A DNA stretch of 64,000 nucleotides from Actinomycetota bacterium. Lineage in GTDB: Bacteria; Actinomycetota; Aquicultoria; SURF-47. The first letter of the stretch is position 1. Each line of letters opens with the position of its first letter. Position numbers and translations under genes: made by a program. Location of the stretch: positions 186,001 through 250,000 of the forward strand of contig QZJE01000014.1 of assembly GCA_003599235.1 (NCBI GenBank), written 5' to 3'. Under the pieces are notes generated by a model. That model was given only the letters and a program-made list of their open reading frames with translations, had not been told where the DNA came from and did no database searches. Below, one piece after another: positions 47,596 through 57,926 of the stretch.

Positions 47596-49788
47596 ATGTT
47601 ATATCGTAGGCTAATTGCCATTTTAATCTTAATAAGCATGGCTTTTCCCGTAACTGCCCATGGCGCTTCTAATAAAAAGGCGGTTGTTTTAATTGTTGAC
47701 GGCATTAGCTTAAAAGAGCTTAACGAAAACAGTGTCGTAAAAATTAAAAGCCTGCTTAAAGAACACGGCGCCATAGGATTAGCCAATAGCCGTTCAGCCA
47801 GCCGCTATGCAAACGATGCCTCAAACTACCTAACTCTTGGAACTGGCGTTAAGACTTATGCCGGCGACCTGGGAGGATACTCCTTTAGCCTCCAAGAGGG
47901 CGTCTTTTTTAATGGCAAGCAACAGAAGGCACAAGACATTTATGCAGTGACAGGAGATGGTTCTAAAAAAGATGGCTTGCTCACAATAAGCTTTGCAAAT
48001 ATTGTTAAAAATGCTCTCACAGTTCCCAACGAGGCCACTCCTGGCTTATTGGGCCAAACTCTTAAAAAAGCAGGTCTTAAAATAGCTGCTTTGGGAAATG
48101 CTGATATTCTAGGGATGCCCCATAGAGAGCATGTTCTAATAACAATGGACCAAGAAGGACACACCCCCCTGGGAGAGCTAGATGGCTTTAGCCTGCAATC
48201 AAAAGACGGCCTTATAACCGACTATAAAAAATTGCTAAGCAAAACTTTCCAGTATTTAAAGAAAGCTGACTTGTTAGTAGTGGAGCTGGGAGACAGCGCC
48301 CGCCTTAATCATTCGCAAAGGTTGTTATCCGACGAGGTAGTTGCTCAAAGAAAAAAGAAAGCTATTCAAAAAGCCGATTGGTTCGCAGGCAATTTAGCAA
48401 GCAATCTTGATTTTAATAAGGACATGTTGATAATCGCAAGCCCCAAAGAGAGCTTAATGGCTAACAGCCAAGGGGATTTTTTAACTCCCTTGCTGGTTTT
48501 TGGGCAGGGTTTTAAAGGAGCACTTGCCTCAAATACCACTCGCTGGCCGGGGGTGGTCTCTAATACTGACATTGCTTCGACGATAACAGCCTTTTTCAAC
48601 CTAGAGACCCCTTTAGCATTTAGCGGTCAGCGCCTAACATCTAAGACGGGCATAGGCATTGACAGACTCTTAGAAATCGAGCAAAAAGCGGTGGTAAACG
48701 ATCAAATAAGACTTCCGCTCTACATATCTTTTGCTGCGATTATAATCTGTGCTTTTTTGGCTTCGGCAGTGGTTATTTTTCTAAAAAAGGTCAAACCCGG
48801 CGTCTACAGCACCTTTCAATTTTTAATTATAGCCGTCTTATCTTTTCCTCTAACCTGGCTAATCTTGCCGGTTTTTAATTATTCAAATATAGTTTTTCCG
48901 TTAGCCTTCACCTTAATTTTGCCCCTGCTAATTGCTTGGATTATTTGGCGTTTTTCAAAAGAAAAAAGCCTTATTCCCTTGCTGACAATAAGCGCTACTA
49001 CTACGATGGCTCTTTTGATTAGCGGCTTGGGCGGAAATGGGCTAATAAAAGAATCACTCTTAGGCTACAGCCCTCTTTTGGGGGCCAGGTATTACGGTAT
49101 TGGAAACGAATACATGGGGATTTTAATCGGGGCCTGCTTGGTAGCCATAGCTTCGCTTAAGGATTATCGCCGTGAGCCCAAAAAGGCCCACTTGGCTTTA
49201 GTGGCTTTGCTTCTGTTGATTACGGCAACCGTTATCGGACTGCCTTTTTTGGGGGCTAACGTCGGCGGTTTTATTGCAGCCATGGTTGGGTTTGTGGTGG
49301 CAGTGTTTTACCTCTCAGAAAAAAAGTTTCACTATCGCTATCTGCTCTATCTGCTTGGATTCATTGCTTTGTTGCTTATAGGGCTTGTTGTTTTTGATAA
49401 TATTATTTTCAAGAACTCAAGTCACGCAGGCAAAGTATTCGACATTATCAAGCTAGGCAAGTTAGCTGAGATTCGCAACATTATCATGCGCAAGGCTACT
49501 ATGAACTTCCGCAATCTTCGCTATACTGCCTGGACGGAAGTGATAATCACCATGCTCTTAGTTTTGCCAATTTTATTAATTAGGCAAGCCGGGGCTACCA
49601 TGAAAAAGATAAACGCAGATTTTCCCAACCTCTCTGCTTGCTTGACTGGGGCTTTTGCCGGAAGCATAGCCGCTTTTATTTTCAACGATTCCGGGGTGGT
49701 ACCGGCTGCTACCTGCTTGCTTTTTGCAGCTTCGGCTTTGTTGTATGTTATAATAGACGAGCGAAAAAAAGCTTTTAGGAGGACGTGA
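47596..49788 (+). CDS. Membrane protein with alkaline-phosphatase-like extracellular domain
   Basis: Signal peptide, AVVLIVDGISLKEL, then multiple TM segments. Confidence 0.65.
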   Translation: MLYRRLIAILILISMAFPVTAHGASNKKAVVLIVDGISLKELNENSVVKIKSLLKEHGAIGLANSRSASRYANDASNYLTLGTGVKTYAGDLGGYSFSLQEGVFFNGKQQKAQDIYAVTGDGSKKDGLLTISFANIVKNALTVPNEATPGLLGQTLKKAGLKIAALGNADILGMPHREHVLITMDQEGHTPLGELDGFSLQSKDGLITDYKKLLSKTFQYLKKADLLVVELGDSARLNHSQRLLSDEVVAQRKKKAIQKADWFAGNLASNLDFNKDMLIIASPKESLMANSQGDFLTPLLVFGQGFKGALASNTTRWPGVVSNTDIASTITAFFNLETPLAFSGQRLTSKTGIGIDRLLEIEQKAVVNDQIRLPLYISFAAIIICAFLASAVVIFLKKVKPGVYSTFQFLIIAVLSFPLTWLILPVFNYSNIVFPLAFTLILPLLIAWIIWRFSKEKSLIPLLTISATTTMALLISGLGGNGLIKESLLGYSPLLGARYYGIGNEYMGILIGACLVAIASLKDYRREPKKAHLALVALLLLITATVIGLPFLGANVGGFIAAMVGFVVAVFYLSEKKFHYRYLLYLLGFIALLLIGLVVFDNIIFKNSSHAGKVFDIIKLGKLAEIRNIIMRKATMNFRNLRYTAWTEVIITMLLVLPILLIRQAGATMKKINADFPNLSACLTGAFAGSIAAFIFNDSGVVPAATCLLFAASALLYVIIDERKKAFRRT

Positions 49789-49789
49789 A

Positions 49790-50092
49790 GTGTCAGAGAG
49801 AAAATTTGAGATAGCTGAGTTTAGCCTGGGCCTATTTGTGGGAGCAGTTATCGGCGGCGTTGCCGGCATGCTGCTTGCTCCACAAGCTGGTACCGATACT
49901 CGTCGCAAGATACATGATTGGGCGGCAGATACCACACAATCGGCTGCTCAATTGGTTGATAATGCTAAAAAGGCTTTAGAGCAAGCCTCCACTAAGGCCG
50001 AGGAAGTACTTGGCTTACAAGAAAAAGGCATAAAAAAGAAGCTAGACGAAATCCGGCATGAGCTGGAACGGTACGACCTAAGTGGCTCCTAA
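49790..50092 (+). CDS. YtxH domain protein
   Basis: GLFVGAVIGGVAGMLLAPQAGTDTRRKI; GTG start. Confidence 0.8.
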   Translation: MSERKFEIAEFSLGLFVGAVIGGVAGMLLAPQAGTDTRRKIHDWAADTTQSAAQLVDNAKKALEQASTKAEEVLGLQEKGIKKKLDEIRHELERYDLSGS

Positions 50093-51032
50093 TCCAATCC
50101 CCAACCAACTTACAATCGCCCTTCTATATGGCGGCAGATCAGCAGAACGCGAGGTTTCTTTAGAATCAGGAAACCAGGTAGCGGCTGCTCTTGAGTCTTT
50201 AGGCCACCGGGTTATCAAGATAGATGTAGACGATTCAGTAGAAGACAAGCTTGATGCTAACCAAGCAGACCTTGCCTTTATTGCCCTTCACGGAATTGGC
50301 GGCGAAGACGGCACAATCCAAAAAATTTTAGAAGACAAAGGGATTAAATATACCGGCTCGGGTGTTTTAGCCAGCGCTTATGGAATGGACAAAATTGCCT
50401 CCAAAAAAGCTTTTGCAAAGCACGGTTTATTAACTCCTAGGTTTATCGAATTAAAAAGCAACTCTTATGATGAAGTTGCCATAAAGGAACCGGGGTGGCC
50501 GGCGGTAGTTAAGCCAAACAGTCAGGGCTCAAGCATTGGTATCTCTATTGCTCATGACCACCATGAGCTTAAAAAGGCAATCGATGAAGCTTTTGCTTTG
50601 GGCGACAAAGTGTTGATAGAGCAATTTATTAAAGGCAGGGAAATCCAATGCGGCATTTTAGGAAACGAAAAACCGCAAGCCCTGGAACTAATAGAAATAG
50701 TGTCTAAAAAGCAGTTCTTTGACTACGAGGCCAAATATGATCCTAGCCTTGCTGAGGAGATTGTGCCGGCTGAAGTAACCCCGCAGCAAAAGCAAAAAAT
50801 CCAAGAGGTGTCCCTAAAAGCCTATAATGCCCTAGGCTGCCGGGGCTTCGCCAGAGTAGATACTTTTTTAACATCGGATGAACAGGTTTATGTCTCGGAG
50901 ATAAATACCATTCCAGGTCTAACTGCTAACAGTTTATTTCCTAAAGAAGCCAAGGCCTCCGGCATTGAGTTTAACGAATTAATCCAGAAAATTGTCGATT
51001 TAGCTCTTGAATCAACCATCGAGCGCATTTGA
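50082..51032 (+). CDS. ddl: D-alanine--D-alanine ligase
   Basis: LLYGGRSAEREVSLESG; PVVKPNSQGSSIGIS-like; EINTIPGLTANSLFP. Confidence 0.96.
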   Translation: MAPNPIPNQLTIALLYGGRSAEREVSLESGNQVAAALESLGHRVIKIDVDDSVEDKLDANQADLAFIALHGIGGEDGTIQKILEDKGIKYTGSGVLASAYGMDKIASKKAFAKHGLLTPRFIELKSNSYDEVAIKEPGWPAVVKPNSQGSSIGISIAHDHHELKKAIDEAFALGDKVLIEQFIKGREIQCGILGNEKPQALELIEIVSKKQFFDYEAKYDPSLAEEIVPAEVTPQQKQKIQEVSLKAYNALGCRGFARVDTFLTSDEQVYVSEINTIPGLTANSLFPKEAKASGIEFNELIQKIVDLALESTIERI

Positions 51033-51076
51033 CCAAACAGCCCACTGCCTACCGCCTATGGCCTAAAGCCTGCTTT

Positions 51077-52258
51077 TTACTGGCTCATCGAGCGAGGTTT
51101 TTCGGCCACCACGATTTTAATAGCGCCTTCTTTTTTGTCACGCAGATAAGTAATGCTTAGTTTGTCGCCAACTTTTTGACGCCTGATAATAGTTAGAAGC
51201 CCTTCCATATCTTTAATCTTGTTGCCGCCTGCTTCTGTGATGATGTCATTTGCCCGCAGGCCGGCCTTATGTGCCGGGGAGCTTGGGACAACTTGTCTAA
51301 CATAGACGCCGCTTTCAACTGAAAGATTGTTCTGCTCGGCGAAATCTTTATCTATAGTCTCGCCAACCATGCCAACATAAGGATGGCTGGCTGTTCCCAA
51401 AGTCATCAATTGCTTAGCTGCATCGAGGGCTCGGGTAATTGGAATAGCAAAGCCGATACCTTGGCTTCCGCCGCTAGAGGAGGCAATCAACGTATTAATG
51501 CCGACAATCTCGCCCTTGTCATTAGCAAGGGCGCCCCCGCTGTTTCCAGGATTGATGGCGGCGTCTGTTTGAATTAAATCGGTAAATGTTTTATTGGTTT
51601 GGTTGGAAACATCTGGAATCTCAATTGGACGGTTAAGAGCACTAACTATTCCCGAAGTAACCGTGTGCTCAAAACTTAAAGGACTGCCAACGGCTACTAC
51701 TAGCTGGCCTACCTTGAGTTTAGCCGGGTTACCAATATCAGCTACTGGCAGATTATCCTGAGCTACCTTTACCACTGCGATATCATACTCGCTGTCGGTT
51801 CCAACCACCTTGCCCTTCACATCTTTGTCGTTTCCTAAGGTGACAGTGATATCATCGGCTTTGTCTACCACATGGTTGTTGGTAATAATATAGCCGTCTT
51901 TTCTAAAAACTACGCCGGAGCCTACTCCTTCGGAAACGTCTTGTTCGCCAAAAAACCCCTGACTTATCTTTTTTACTTTAATGTTTACTACTACCGGCTT
52001 AACTTTTTTGGCAATAGCTACCACCGGATCAACTTTGCGCTCGGTTTGGATTATCGTTTTGTTGCCACTGCCCTTAGACAGTGAGCCTGAATAAAAAGTA
52101 AGCGGATTTAAGCCGAATAAAAATGGCAGAACGAGCAGAGTAAGGGCAGCTCCTACAAAAATGGAGACGGTTAAGATAATTAGACCACCAAAAGCAGCTT
52201 GGCCTTTTGTTAAGTAGGAAGGCAATTCTATTTTTCCTTGCTCTTTATCTATATCCAA
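51077..52258 (-). CDS. HtrA/DegP-like serine protease with PDZ domain
   Basis: TNNHVVDKADDITV; IQTDAAINPGNSGGALAN; PDZ ESGVYVRQVVPSSPAHKAGLRANDII. Confidence 0.94.
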   Translation of the reverse strand: MDIDKEQGKIELPSYLTKGQAAFGGLIILTVSIFVGAALTLLVLPFLFGLNPLTFYSGSLSKGSGNKTIIQTERKVDPVVAIAKKVKPVVVNIKVKKISQGFFGEQDVSEGVGSGVVFRKDGYIITNNHVVDKADDITVTLGNDKDVKGKVVGTDSEYDIAVVKVAQDNLPVADIGNPAKLKVGQLVVAVGSPLSFEHTVTSGIVSALNRPIEIPDVSNQTNKTFTDLIQTDAAINPGNSGGALANDKGEIVGINTLIASSSGGSQGIGFAIPITRALDAAKQLMTLGTASHPYVGMVGETIDKDFAEQNNLSVESGVYVRQVVPSSPAHKAGLRANDIITEAGGNKIKDMEGLLTIIRRQKVGDKLSITYLRDKKEGAIKIVVAEKPRSMSQ

Positions 52259-52287
52259 GTAATCACCTAAGTTGTTATTACCCGAAA

Positions 52288-53001
52288 TTAAGCCCTTTCT
52301 TTTTCGCCTTCAGCCTTTTCCTTGTCCGGGCTGTCTTTAGCGGAGTCGGTTTCTTTGGCTTCACCAGTTTCTTCTCCAGCTTCTTCTTCGCCCTCAGCAG
52401 CTTCTGCCTCTTCTTCCTCAGGAGCAACCAGCTCTTCTTCTTTTAGCTCGGTAGGAGGCACGATAGTTACAATAGAGTCTTCCGGGTTAGATAATATCTC
52501 AACGTCTTGTATGCTTGGCAGGTCTAAGACTTTAAGCGAATCACCGATAACTAGCTCGGTAACATCAAGTTCGTATTTTTCAGGAATTTTAGTTGGCAAA
52601 GCCTTGACATGGACTTCACGCAAGGTGTGTTGCAATACGCCGCCTTCTTTAACGCCTTGGGCTTCTCCAATCAACTCTACGGCAATATTGGTCTCAATTG
52701 CTTCGTCCATAGCTACTTTAATAAGATCGACATGTATTACTTTGCCCTTGACTGGATCCCGCTGGATTTCCTTAATCATTGCCGTGGGCGAATTATCAAG
52801 CCCTTTTAACTTAATGATAGCATTGGTGCCGTCTCGATGAACAAGGTTAGAAAAAGCTTTAGCTTCAATAATTAGGCTGGTGGTGGTTGTTTTGCTGTCA
52901 CCGTATAAAACAGCCGGAAGCCTGCCTTCGGCCCTAAGACGTCTGGCAATGCCTTTTCCGGCATCATTTCTTTGCTCTACAGTTAACTCAGAAAAATCCA
53001 T
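52288..53001 (-). CDS. rplY: 50S ribosomal protein L25/Ctc
   Basis: GKGIARRLRAEGRLPAVLYG; IQRDPVKGKVIHVDLIKV; acidic C-terminal tail. Confidence 0.94.
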   Translation of the reverse strand: MDFSELTVEQRNDAGKGIARRLRAEGRLPAVLYGDSKTTTTSLIIEAKAFSNLVHRDGTNAIIKLKGLDNSPTAMIKEIQRDPVKGKVIHVDLIKVAMDEAIETNIAVELIGEAQGVKEGGVLQHTLREVHVKALPTKIPEKYELDVTELVIGDSLKVLDLPSIQDVEILSNPEDSIVTIVPPTELKEEELVAPEEEEAEAAEGEEEAGEETGEAKETDSAKDSPDKEKAEGEKERA

Positions 53002-53078
53002 TTAGGTTCCTTTGGGTTTGTTGGAAAAAATACAAGGTCAAATGTACAAAAAATAGGCTTAGAAGTCAAGACCAGCTC

Positions 53079-54140
53079 TTAGACATTTCCGTCAAAGAGA
53101 CTGCTAACCGATTCATCGTTGTGGATATTTTGGATTACTTGGGCAAACAGAGGAGCAATCGACAACACCTTATATTTATCAAGCATTTTTTCTTTGGGAA
53201 TTGCCAAAGAGTTAGTAAAAACAATCTGCTCGATAGGAGAATCTTTTAAGCGCTCCTTAGCCGGGCCAGACAATACCGGGTGGGTGGCACAAGCAAAAAT
53301 AGCTTTTGCTCCACGGGCCTTTAAGGCTCTAGCAGCTTCTACCATGGTCCCGGCGGTATCTACCATATCATCAACTAATAAGCAGTTTTTACCATCAACC
53401 TCGCCCACTACCTCTAATATTTCGGCATGGTTCATAGAAGGCCTTATTTTATGCATTATTGCTAAGTCGGCTTTTAGGCGGTCGGCAAATTTTTTGGCTG
53501 ATTTTACCCGTCCAACATCAGGGCTTACTACCACCAAATCTTCAAGCCCCTTCTTTTTGAAATAACTTGCCAGAAGAGGCATTGCTGTTAAATGATCGAC
53601 TGGAACGTTAAAGAAGCCCTGAATAGAATCGGCATGCACATCCATGGTACAAAGACGGCTGATACCGGCTACAGTTAGCAAATCAGCTAGCAATTTAGCG
53701 GTAATCGGCTCTCTGGATTTGCCTTTTTTGTCTTGACGGGCATAAGCGTAATATGGAACAACGGCGGTGATAGCGTCAGTCGAGGCTCTTTTTTGGGCAT
53801 CAATTAAAATCAATAGCTCCATTATGTTGTCGTTAATCGGAGGGCTTAAGGTTTGAATAATAAAAGCGTCTGAGCCGCGAACACTATCTTCGGAACGAAC
53901 ATATATTTCTCCATCTGAGAATCTGGAAAGCTGGACTCTTCCAACAGGTTGTTTAAGATGGCTGGCTATCTCTTCTGCTAGTTGCGGGCTTGAGCTGCCC
54001 GATAATACCACGAGCTCTTTTTTTAGTCCTCTAGACAATACTCCTCCGTTGGTTGGTGCTTGCAGCCTGATTCTACCATATTTATCGCTGCTTTTTCTTA
54101 ACGTTATAGTTCTTAATATTTTTTTGTTTGCTTCTCTCAA
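53079..54140 (-). CDS. prs: Ribose-phosphate pyrophosphokinase
   Basis: FSDGEIYVRSEDSVRGSDAFIIQ; VVPYYAYARQDKKGKSREPITAKL; LVDDMVDTAGTM. Confidence 0.96.
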   Translation of the reverse strand: MREANKKILRTITLRKSSDKYGRIRLQAPTNGGVLSRGLKKELVVLSGSSSPQLAEEIASHLKQPVGRVQLSRFSDGEIYVRSEDSVRGSDAFIIQTLSPPINDNIMELLILIDAQKRASTDAITAVVPYYAYARQDKKGKSREPITAKLLADLLTVAGISRLCTMDVHADSIQGFFNVPVDHLTAMPLLASYFKKKGLEDLVVVSPDVGRVKSAKKFADRLKADLAIMHKIRPSMNHAEILEVVGEVDGKNCLLVDDMVDTAGTMVEAARALKARGAKAIFACATHPVLSGPAKERLKDSPIEQIVFTNSLAIPKEKMLDKYKVLSIAPLFAQVIQNIHNDESVSSLFDGNV

Positions 54141-55353
54141 GGCCTAAAGCACCGGCAGGAACATCTGAGGTGATAGCTGAAGCAGCACCGGTTATGGCTC
54201 CTTTGCCGATTTTTACCGGAGCAATAAGCATAGTGTCGCTTCCTAAAAAAGCACCATCTTCAATAATAGTTTTATGCTTCTTTTTTCCATCGTAGTTGCA
54301 GGTAATTGAGCCTGCACCAATGTTTACATTTTTGCCAACTACTGCATCGCCAATGTAGCTTAAGTGAGGAACTTTGGAGTTCTCTGCGATGACGCTGTTT
54401 TTTATTTCACAAAAAGCGCCTACCTTAGCTCCATTTTTAATGACTGTTCCTTCTCGCAGGTGACTAAAGGGGCCGATAGTTGCCTCCGAGCCTATTTTAG
54501 TGTTACCCCTTATCAGGCAGCCGGGCAAAATAGTAGTATCAGGGCCTAACTTAACATCATAATCGATATAAGTAGTTTCCGGATCAACCAGAGTTACTCC
54601 CTTAGCCATCCAGCCCTCATTAATTCGCCCTCGCATAATTTTTTCTGCCAGAGCCAACTCAGCTAAAGAGTTAATGCCTTGTACTTCATCAGCGCAAACG
54701 TCTAAGGTTTCTACTTTAGCTTTGGCAGAGGCCAGATAGCCAACAACATCTGTTAAATAATACTCTCCTTGAGCATTATTTTTAGAAACTTTTTTTATAA
54801 AAGAAAGCAATTTAGTGGCCTTAAAAATATATATTCCAGGATTGACCTCTTTTATTTTTTTCTGATTAGAAGAAGCATCAGCTTGCTCTACAATTGCGGC
54901 AAACCGGCCATCTTTACTTCTTACAATGCGGCCGTAACCGGTGGGATTATCCAAAATAGTGGTTAGCATAGTAACATCGGCCTTGTTTTTCTGATGGGTT
55001 CTTACCAGGCTTTTTAGTGTTTGAGGGGTTATCAAAGGCGTGTCGCCATAGAGAACTAAAATATCACCTTTGTGTCCGCCCAGTTTTTTAACAGCAACAG
55101 ATACGGCATGAGCTGTGCCCAATTGCTGTCTTTGAATAACCGTTTTGGCCGGGAATTGCTCTGGGAGCTGCTGTGACACTTCTTTATTGCCATGTCCTAA
55201 AACCAAAATACACCGGGCAGGCTTAACCGAGTAAGCCGATGACAAGACATAGTAAATCATGCTTTTCCCGCAGACATTGTGCAGTACTTTGGGCAAGGAT
55301 GACTTCATGCGGGTTCCTTGCCCGGCAGCTAAGATTATACAAGCTAGAGACAT
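54082..55353 (-). CDS. glmU: Bifunctional UDP-GlcNAc pyrophosphorylase/GlcN-1-P acetyltransferase
   Basis: IILAAGQGTRMKSSLPKVLH; left-handed beta-helix hexapeptides; GAGSITCNYDGKKKHKT. Confidence 0.96.
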   Translation of the reverse strand: MSLACIILAAGQGTRMKSSLPKVLHNVCGKSMIYYVLSSAYSVKPARCILVLGHGNKEVSQQLPEQFPAKTVIQRQQLGTAHAVSVAVKKLGGHKGDILVLYGDTPLITPQTLKSLVRTHQKNKADVTMLTTILDNPTGYGRIVRSKDGRFAAIVEQADASSNQKKIKEVNPGIYIFKATKLLSFIKKVSKNNAQGEYYLTDVVGYLASAKAKVETLDVCADEVQGINSLAELALAEKIMRGRINEGWMAKGVTLVDPETTYIDYDVKLGPDTTILPGCLIRGNTKIGSEATIGPFSHLREGTVIKNGAKVGAFCEIKNSVIAENSKVPHLSYIGDAVVGKNVNIGAGSITCNYDGKKKHKTIIEDGAFLGSDTMLIAPVKIGKGAITGAASAITSDVPAGALGLERSKQKNIKNYNVKKKQR

Positions 55354-55354
55354 T

Positions 55355-55768
55355 TTATACGTATTTCTCAGCCATATCGCCTATAACCGGCAGCTTGGTT
55401 TTTTCGCCGCCGTAAGCTTTAACCATCATGTAGATAGAGGCTACGATGAATAAAACCCAAAGCAAGAATTGGACTGGGGCCAGTATTAAAGAAATACAAC
55501 CAAGCTCAAGAACGGCTAAAATACCTGAGATTATTCCTAGGCCAATAGCGACTACGAAGTAAGATGCTGATAGCATAATTGATTGCATTCCGTGAAAGCG
55601 CATAAACTTATCTTTCTGGGTAAGGTAGACAATAAGTCCACCCAAAAATCCGAAAAGGTAAGCTAGCAGGGCACCTAATTTGGGGTCCAATCCGCCCCCC
55701 TCTGTTGGTGGTGGGGTCTGTGGTGCTTCGGGTGTTTCGGGCATTCCTGTTGTTTGCTCGTCAGCCAT
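55355..55768 (-). CDS. DUF4870-like membrane protein
   Basis: LGALLAYLFGFLGGLIVYLTQKDKFMRFHGMQS; start probably near 55768. Confidence 0.78.
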   Translation of the reverse strand: MADEQTTGMPETPEAPQTPPPTEGGGLDPKLGALLAYLFGFLGGLIVYLTQKDKFMRFHGMQSIMLSASYFVVAIGLGIISGILAVLELGCISLILAPVQFLLWVLFIVASIYMMVKAYGGEKTKLPVIGDMAEKYV

Positions 55769-55841
55769 GGGCCAACCTCCTTTTCTCATAATTATAACTA
55801 AAAACCAAAAAAACAACACTTATTTAATTACCTAGCTAATT

Positions 55842-55929
55842 AAAAAAAATAAGGGGTGGCGCGGAAGAGGGCTCCCATCGAGCGCAAGATACATCTGAGC
55901 ACGATGGGATACTGTAGCGACAGGACCCC
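55842..55929 (-). ncRNA. Structured RNA/terminator candidate with several stems
   Basis: Minus-strand GGGGT...ACCCC closing stem, internal CTGT-CGCT-ACAG and CCCATCG...CGATGGG stems, followed by TTATTTTTTTT. Confidence 0.45.
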
Positions 55930-55932
55930 GAG

Positions 55933-57000
55933 CTACTTATAGGCCTTAATTTGCTTTAACCACTCATGCCAGGCGGGTTTAGCCCTACCTCTCACATCAA
56001 AGAGGCCGTAGGAGTTCATAAAGTTGTTTAAAACAGCTTGTTCAGCCAGATTGCCGGTAATATGGGAAACTTGTTCATTAACCAGGCTTTTAGGCATATC
56101 GTGTAAGGCAAAGAAACCAAGAAACTCTACTCGGCCTTCATTGCTTTTAAGAAACTTAAATAATTGCTTAACGTATTGGCGTTGCAGTTGTTTGGAGCCG
56201 CCAGCAACCGGATTGGTGTTCCAGCCGGTCTCCACTATGGCTATTCGTTCGGCCGAATTAAGAGCAATAATTTCTTCTAAGTTCTTAACTGCTTCACTGG
56301 CATTGCCCCGAAAAACACGCTTGCCTCTGGTTTGATAGAAACTAAAGCCCATAATGTCTACATTGGCTGCCAGCTCATTAACCAGTCCAAGCTGATTGTT
56401 TGATTTTGCATCTTGGTAGGCAACAATTGTGCCTACGCTGATTTTAGGATAGGCAGCATGTACTAAGCGCTGAATCCGGTTAAGCAGAGCACTAAAGCCA
56501 GCTGTTTCTTTAGGGTTTTGCGTTAAGTAATTATCAACACTGCTTCCAATCCACAAGTAATCGATATTTTTGTGATAGCGTTTTAAAAATTTGTAGGTAA
56601 AGTTCTCAAAACGCCTGATAAATTGCTCGTCAAAAGTCTGTCCTGCAATATCTAGGGGAACTAATCCTAGTTCCTCGCCGTCGATTACAGGGATGGTAAC
56701 CGAGGCTTTAATTCTGCCTTCTTGGTAAATGCTTAAATCATAATCCGGATCGGCCCAGCTATAGTCCCCATAAGAATGCTCCAGTTTTCCCCATTGGTAA
56801 GCTACATTTGCTAAGCTGGCACCGCCTTCTTTTGATAGTCTAACGGCTTGTTTGTAGTTGTCTTCTGACCAGTCGCCTTCTTTAGGCAAAATAGTCATGG
56901 CTATTTTGGGCCCAGCACTATTTTTTGGCGGGCCAAAGCAGCCCGATAAGCTCAAGCCCAAGACAACAAGAATTATGGCTATGACGATAAGTTTCTTCAT
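55933..57000 (-). CDS. Glycoside hydrolase-like lipoprotein
   Basis: Lipobox LSLSGC; DYLWIGSSVDNYL, IAIVETGWNTN; start placed at MKKLIVIAIIL. Confidence 0.7.
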   Translation of the reverse strand: MKKLIVIAIILVVLGLSLSGCFGPPKNSAGPKIAMTILPKEGDWSEDNYKQAVRLSKEGGASLANVAYQWGKLEHSYGDYSWADPDYDLSIYQEGRIKASVTIPVIDGEELGLVPLDIAGQTFDEQFIRRFENFTYKFLKRYHKNIDYLWIGSSVDNYLTQNPKETAGFSALLNRIQRLVHAAYPKISVGTIVAYQDAKSNNQLGLVNELAANVDIMGFSFYQTRGKRVFRGNASEAVKNLEEIIALNSAERIAIVETGWNTNPVAGGSKQLQRQYVKQLFKFLKSNEGRVEFLGFFALHDMPKSLVNEQVSHITGNLAEQAVLNNFMNSYGLFDVRGRAKPAWHEWLKQIKAYK

Positions 57001-57137
57001 ATGCTTATATTGCTCCCCTAGTGATAAGTATCGGCAAGTAGGAAAAATTGTTGAGGAGATGAAGAATGCGCTTACCTGTGCATTGACAAGAATTAATGTC
57101 CTGCTAGAATGGCGATGCACCAAAATATGTTCATGGA

Positions 57138-57926
57138 GTGATTTTTATTAATAATTACAAAAAAATCAGCATGGTTTTCTTAATAATTGTTCTAATTTTC
57201 TCAACGTCACTTGCAGAAAAAAGCGTGTTGGGAAGTTTATTTCCCCTTGTTAAACCAAAAAAAGATGACAAATTGTTATCTGAGTCCCAGGCTAAGGTAA
57301 AATCTGCTCAGGCAGTCACAGCTGCACCTCTAAGACCAGCTGTTAGAGAAGGCGTAGATTATTCCTGGGGATATTATCCGGGATTTGCACACAAGCTTAA
57401 GTCTGGGGGAAAACAATTTGTAATGCGCTATGTAGCTACGGGGGAAGGAAAAGAAATTACAGCAGGCGAGGTTATTGAACTAAAAAAAGCTGGTTTGGCA
57501 ATAGGCGTTGTCTTTGAGATAACTCACAGACACAACCGGCCCCTAGACGGATTTAAAGCAGGACAAGTTGATGCCACAAAAGTAAGACAATATGTCCACG
57601 GTGTAGGGCTACCCTCAAATATGCCTATATATTTTGCGGTGGATTTCGAAGCTAGCTCAGCTCAACAAGCGGCAATTAACAGCTACATAAGTGGAGCGGC
57701 TTCTGTTCTTGGAAAGGATAAAACGGGTGTCTATGGTGGCTACGATACTGTGGCCGGTGCTTTAAATGCCGGTGTATGCAAATATGCTTGGCAGACTTAT
57801 TCCTGGAGTCGTGGCCGTTTCGATGCTCGGGCTCAAATTAGGCAGTACTTAAATAAGCAAAGTCTCCATGGAGTGGCTGTAGACATGAATAAAATTATTC
57901 ATAGCGATAGCGGTATTCATCATTAA
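57138..57926 (+). CDS. Secreted DUF1906 (Rv2525c-like glycoside hydrolase-like) protein
   Basis: GVDYSWGYYPGFAHKLKSGGKQFVMRYV; PIYFAVDFEA; GVYGGYDTV. Confidence 0.82.
   Translation: MIFINNYKKISMVFLIIVLIFSTSLAEKSVLGSLFPLVKPKKDDKLLSESQAKVKSAQAVTAAPLRPAVREGVDYSWGYYPGFAHKLKSGGKQFVMRYVATGEGKEITAGEVIELKKAGLAIGVVFEITHRHNRPLDGFKAGQVDATKVRQYVHGVGLPSNMPIYFAVDFEASSAQQAAINSYISGAASVLGKDKTGVYGGYDTVAGALNAGVCKYAWQTYSWSRGRFDARAQIRQYLNKQSLHGVAVDMNKIIHSDSGIHH

Noticed and set aside
52322-52840. Ser-rich 172-aa ORF opposite rplY
   Set aside because: Antisense of the acidic L25 tail; composition artefact
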